Positions 63,014 to 64,000 of a stretch of DNA of 64,000 nucleotides are shown in pieces. The stretch is from an uncultured Sphingobacteriales bacterium (GTDB lineage: Bacteria; Bacteroidota; Bacteroidia; Chitinophagales; Chitinophagaceae), in contig CALKHN010000123.1 in NCBI GenBank assembly GCA_937991535.1, positions 1 to 64,000 on the forward strand. Direction: 5' to 3'. The first letter of the stretch is position 1, and each line of letters starts with the position of its first letter. A program made the translations under genes and the position numbers. Under the pieces are notes generated by a model, which searched no databases, was not told the DNA's origin, and saw only the letters and a list, made by a program, of their open reading frames with translations.

Positions 63014-64000
63014 CTAATTATTCTTCCCAAAATTTATCTTCCCTAAAATATTCTCTCCCACTTTCTTACCCATTTTGTTTCCTTTATCAACGGATGCCTG
63101 GTAGTGAATGCCTGCATATACTCTACTATCTCCCATTTCCTTTGCCATTTCATAAAATGAATTGAAATTGCGTGCGGGCATCCCCTGGTAATCATAGGTA
63201 TGCAGACTGAATTTAAAATTATTACCAAACACATCAGTAAGCATTTCTGCCACAGCCGAACTAATTACGGCATGTGCGGCCGGAAACTCAGGATGGTTTG
63301 GGGTGGGTATCAATGGCGACCAGGTACTGTGCCTCATCTCATTTTGGATATAGGTGATCGGGCGTAAAAGTTTATAATTGTATTTATTGATAAAACAAAT
63401 TAAACCTGCATCGTGGTGAACGAGCCCCACTTTTACATAAGCCAGGGCGGCAGCATCGAGTGCCGGTTGCACCTTGCTGATTACCTGTGACAGCACAGAT
63501 ACAAAATGCCCGCCGCCCGGATAGCCCGGTGCATCCCTGTTGTAAATAGCCATAGCGATTTGATCAGGCGTTAAAACCAATGATCTGTCATACACTTCTT
63601 TTGCCATTTCCCAAAATGCTGAACCCTCAGCATCGGAATACGCCGGTGGAGCTTCAAGGTCTGTACCATTTGCAACACCCGGAACCAATAAACGCCGCTG
63701 GCTGGCATAAGGATTAACAGGTGGGTTTGGTGAAGTAGGCACCCACAGACCCGGGCCAACAGGAGGAATATAAGGTGGATTTACAATTGTTGAGCCATCG
63801 GTAGCTGCCCATGCAAAAACTCTTGTGGCTACTTCTTTTCCAAATGCCACAGAACGTGTTAGAGTAGCTACATCGGCCTCATTGGCAAAACCTGCCAGCA
63901 GGGTATTTTCCAGCGCGGTCATACTGGCTTTATTATCATCAGATGTTGTTGGAAAAAGTTTCCGGTTCATTTCTGCTAATGCAGCATTGGCACAGGCTGC
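63014..64000 (-). CDS. Vanadium-dependent haloperoxidase-like phosphatase (partial)
   Basis: The frame stays open to the window edge (AACANAALAE continues upstream of the Met at 63970), so the N-terminus is missing and the true start is outside. The visible C-terminal part, about 328 residues, carries the vanadate/phosphate-binding PAP2 motifs: RPITYIQNEMRHS (Arg, Lys region), HPEFPAAHAVISSAVAEML (P-loop Ser/His) and SRVYAGIHYQASVDKG (Arg-His). These match the bacterial vanadium chloroperoxidase/PAP2 family, usually secreted. It may be a phosphatase rather than a haloperoxidase. It is first in an operon with the PKD-Kelch lipoprotein. Confidence 0.88.
   Translation of the reverse strand, partial: AACANAALAEMNRKLFPTTSDDNKASMTALENTLLAGFANEADVATLTRSVAFGKEVATRVFAWAATDGSTIVNPPYIPPVGPGLWVPTSPNPPVNPYASQRRLLVPGVANGTDLEAPPAYSDAEGSAFWEMAKEVYDRSLVLTPDQIAMAIYNRDAPGYPGGGHFVSVLSQVISKVQPALDAAALAYVKVGLVHHDAGLICFINKYNYKLLRPITYIQNEMRHSTWSPLIPTPNHPEFPAAHAVISSAVAEMLTDVFGNNFKFSLHTYDYQGMPARNFNSFYEMAKEMGDSRVYAGIHYQASVDKGNKMGKKVGENILGKINFGKNN

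Noticed and set aside
1..64000. CRISPR arrays, tRNA or rRNA genes
   Set aside because: I saw no regularly spaced direct repeats with unique spacers, no cas genes, and no cloverleaf or rRNA-like sequence.

Overview
The window looks like chromosomal DNA of a Bacteroidota, most likely a member of the Chitinophagaceae. The evidence is promoters of the Bacteroidota type (a -7 element of the form TAnnTTTG), a lipoprotein TamA variant (TamL) next to TamB, tandem DUF3857 transglutaminase-fold proteins, a GH106-like rhamnosidase, DUF1080 and PVC-type cytochrome proteins, and near absence of Shine-Dalgarno sequences. I found no tRNA, rRNA, CRISPR array or prophage.

Layout. 0.1-18.5 kb holds housekeeping and polysaccharide-use genes: queG, two DUF3857 proteins, a large secreted GH106-like hydrolase, xylA, a class I aminotransferase, a secreted esterase, a PIF1/RecD-like helicase with a C-terminal HTH domain, and a lipoprotein. 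18.7-22.1 kb holds a ClC channel and an IS3-family element (20706-22086) that has cut off a small membrane-protein gene after 36 codons. 22.3-29.2 kb starts with a short structured transcript candidate carrying a 15-residue ORF with an unusually strong Shine-Dalgarno. A run of secreted and cytosolic catabolic genes follows: DUF1080, PVC-type cytochrome, Dabb, Tm-1-like and PEP-hydrolase-like.

29.3-50.4 kb is a stress or dormancy island: HU, an erythromycin-esterase-like protein, three universal stress proteins, a baeRF-type eRF1-like protein, a split AAA-kinase/APH pair, a PepSY-like secreted protein, a triple-BON protein, PEP synthase, a decayed MgtA-type P-type ATPase, a decayed zinc alcohol dehydrogenase, and at the end a PAS histidine kinase with a response regulator fused to a CRP/FNR DNA-binding module. 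50.6-64 kb holds an MmcQ/YjbR protein, a secreted sialidase-fold protein, the tamB-tamL operon, a PKD-Kelch lipoprotein and a vanadium-haloperoxidase-like phosphatase that runs off the window.

Main result. Almost every transcription unit in the island carries a palindrome TGAYnnnnRTCA placed exactly 23 bp upstream of a TAnnTTT(G/A) -7 element. This puts the palindrome centre near -41, the usual place for a class II CRP/FNR activator. I find it before the baeRF operon, all three usp genes (for one of them the correctly spaced site is degenerate and a perfect site lies 22 bp further up), the BON gene, the PepSY-like gene and the histidine-kinase/regulator operon itself. It also occurs with 24 bp before the erythromycin-esterase gene, and once pointing antisense into the dead mgtA. 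I see no such arrangement elsewhere in the window. The regulator's recognition helix keeps the Glu-x3-Arg pair that CRP and FNR use to read TGA half-sites. The gene content matches the mycobacterial DosR dormancy regulon (USPs, erythromycin-esterase domain, P-type ATPase, eRF1-like protein, AAA/APH protein), but the regulator is of a different family. I therefore propose an autoregulated, DosR-like regulon run by a response-regulator-CRP fusion, with parts (mgtA, adh) now decaying.
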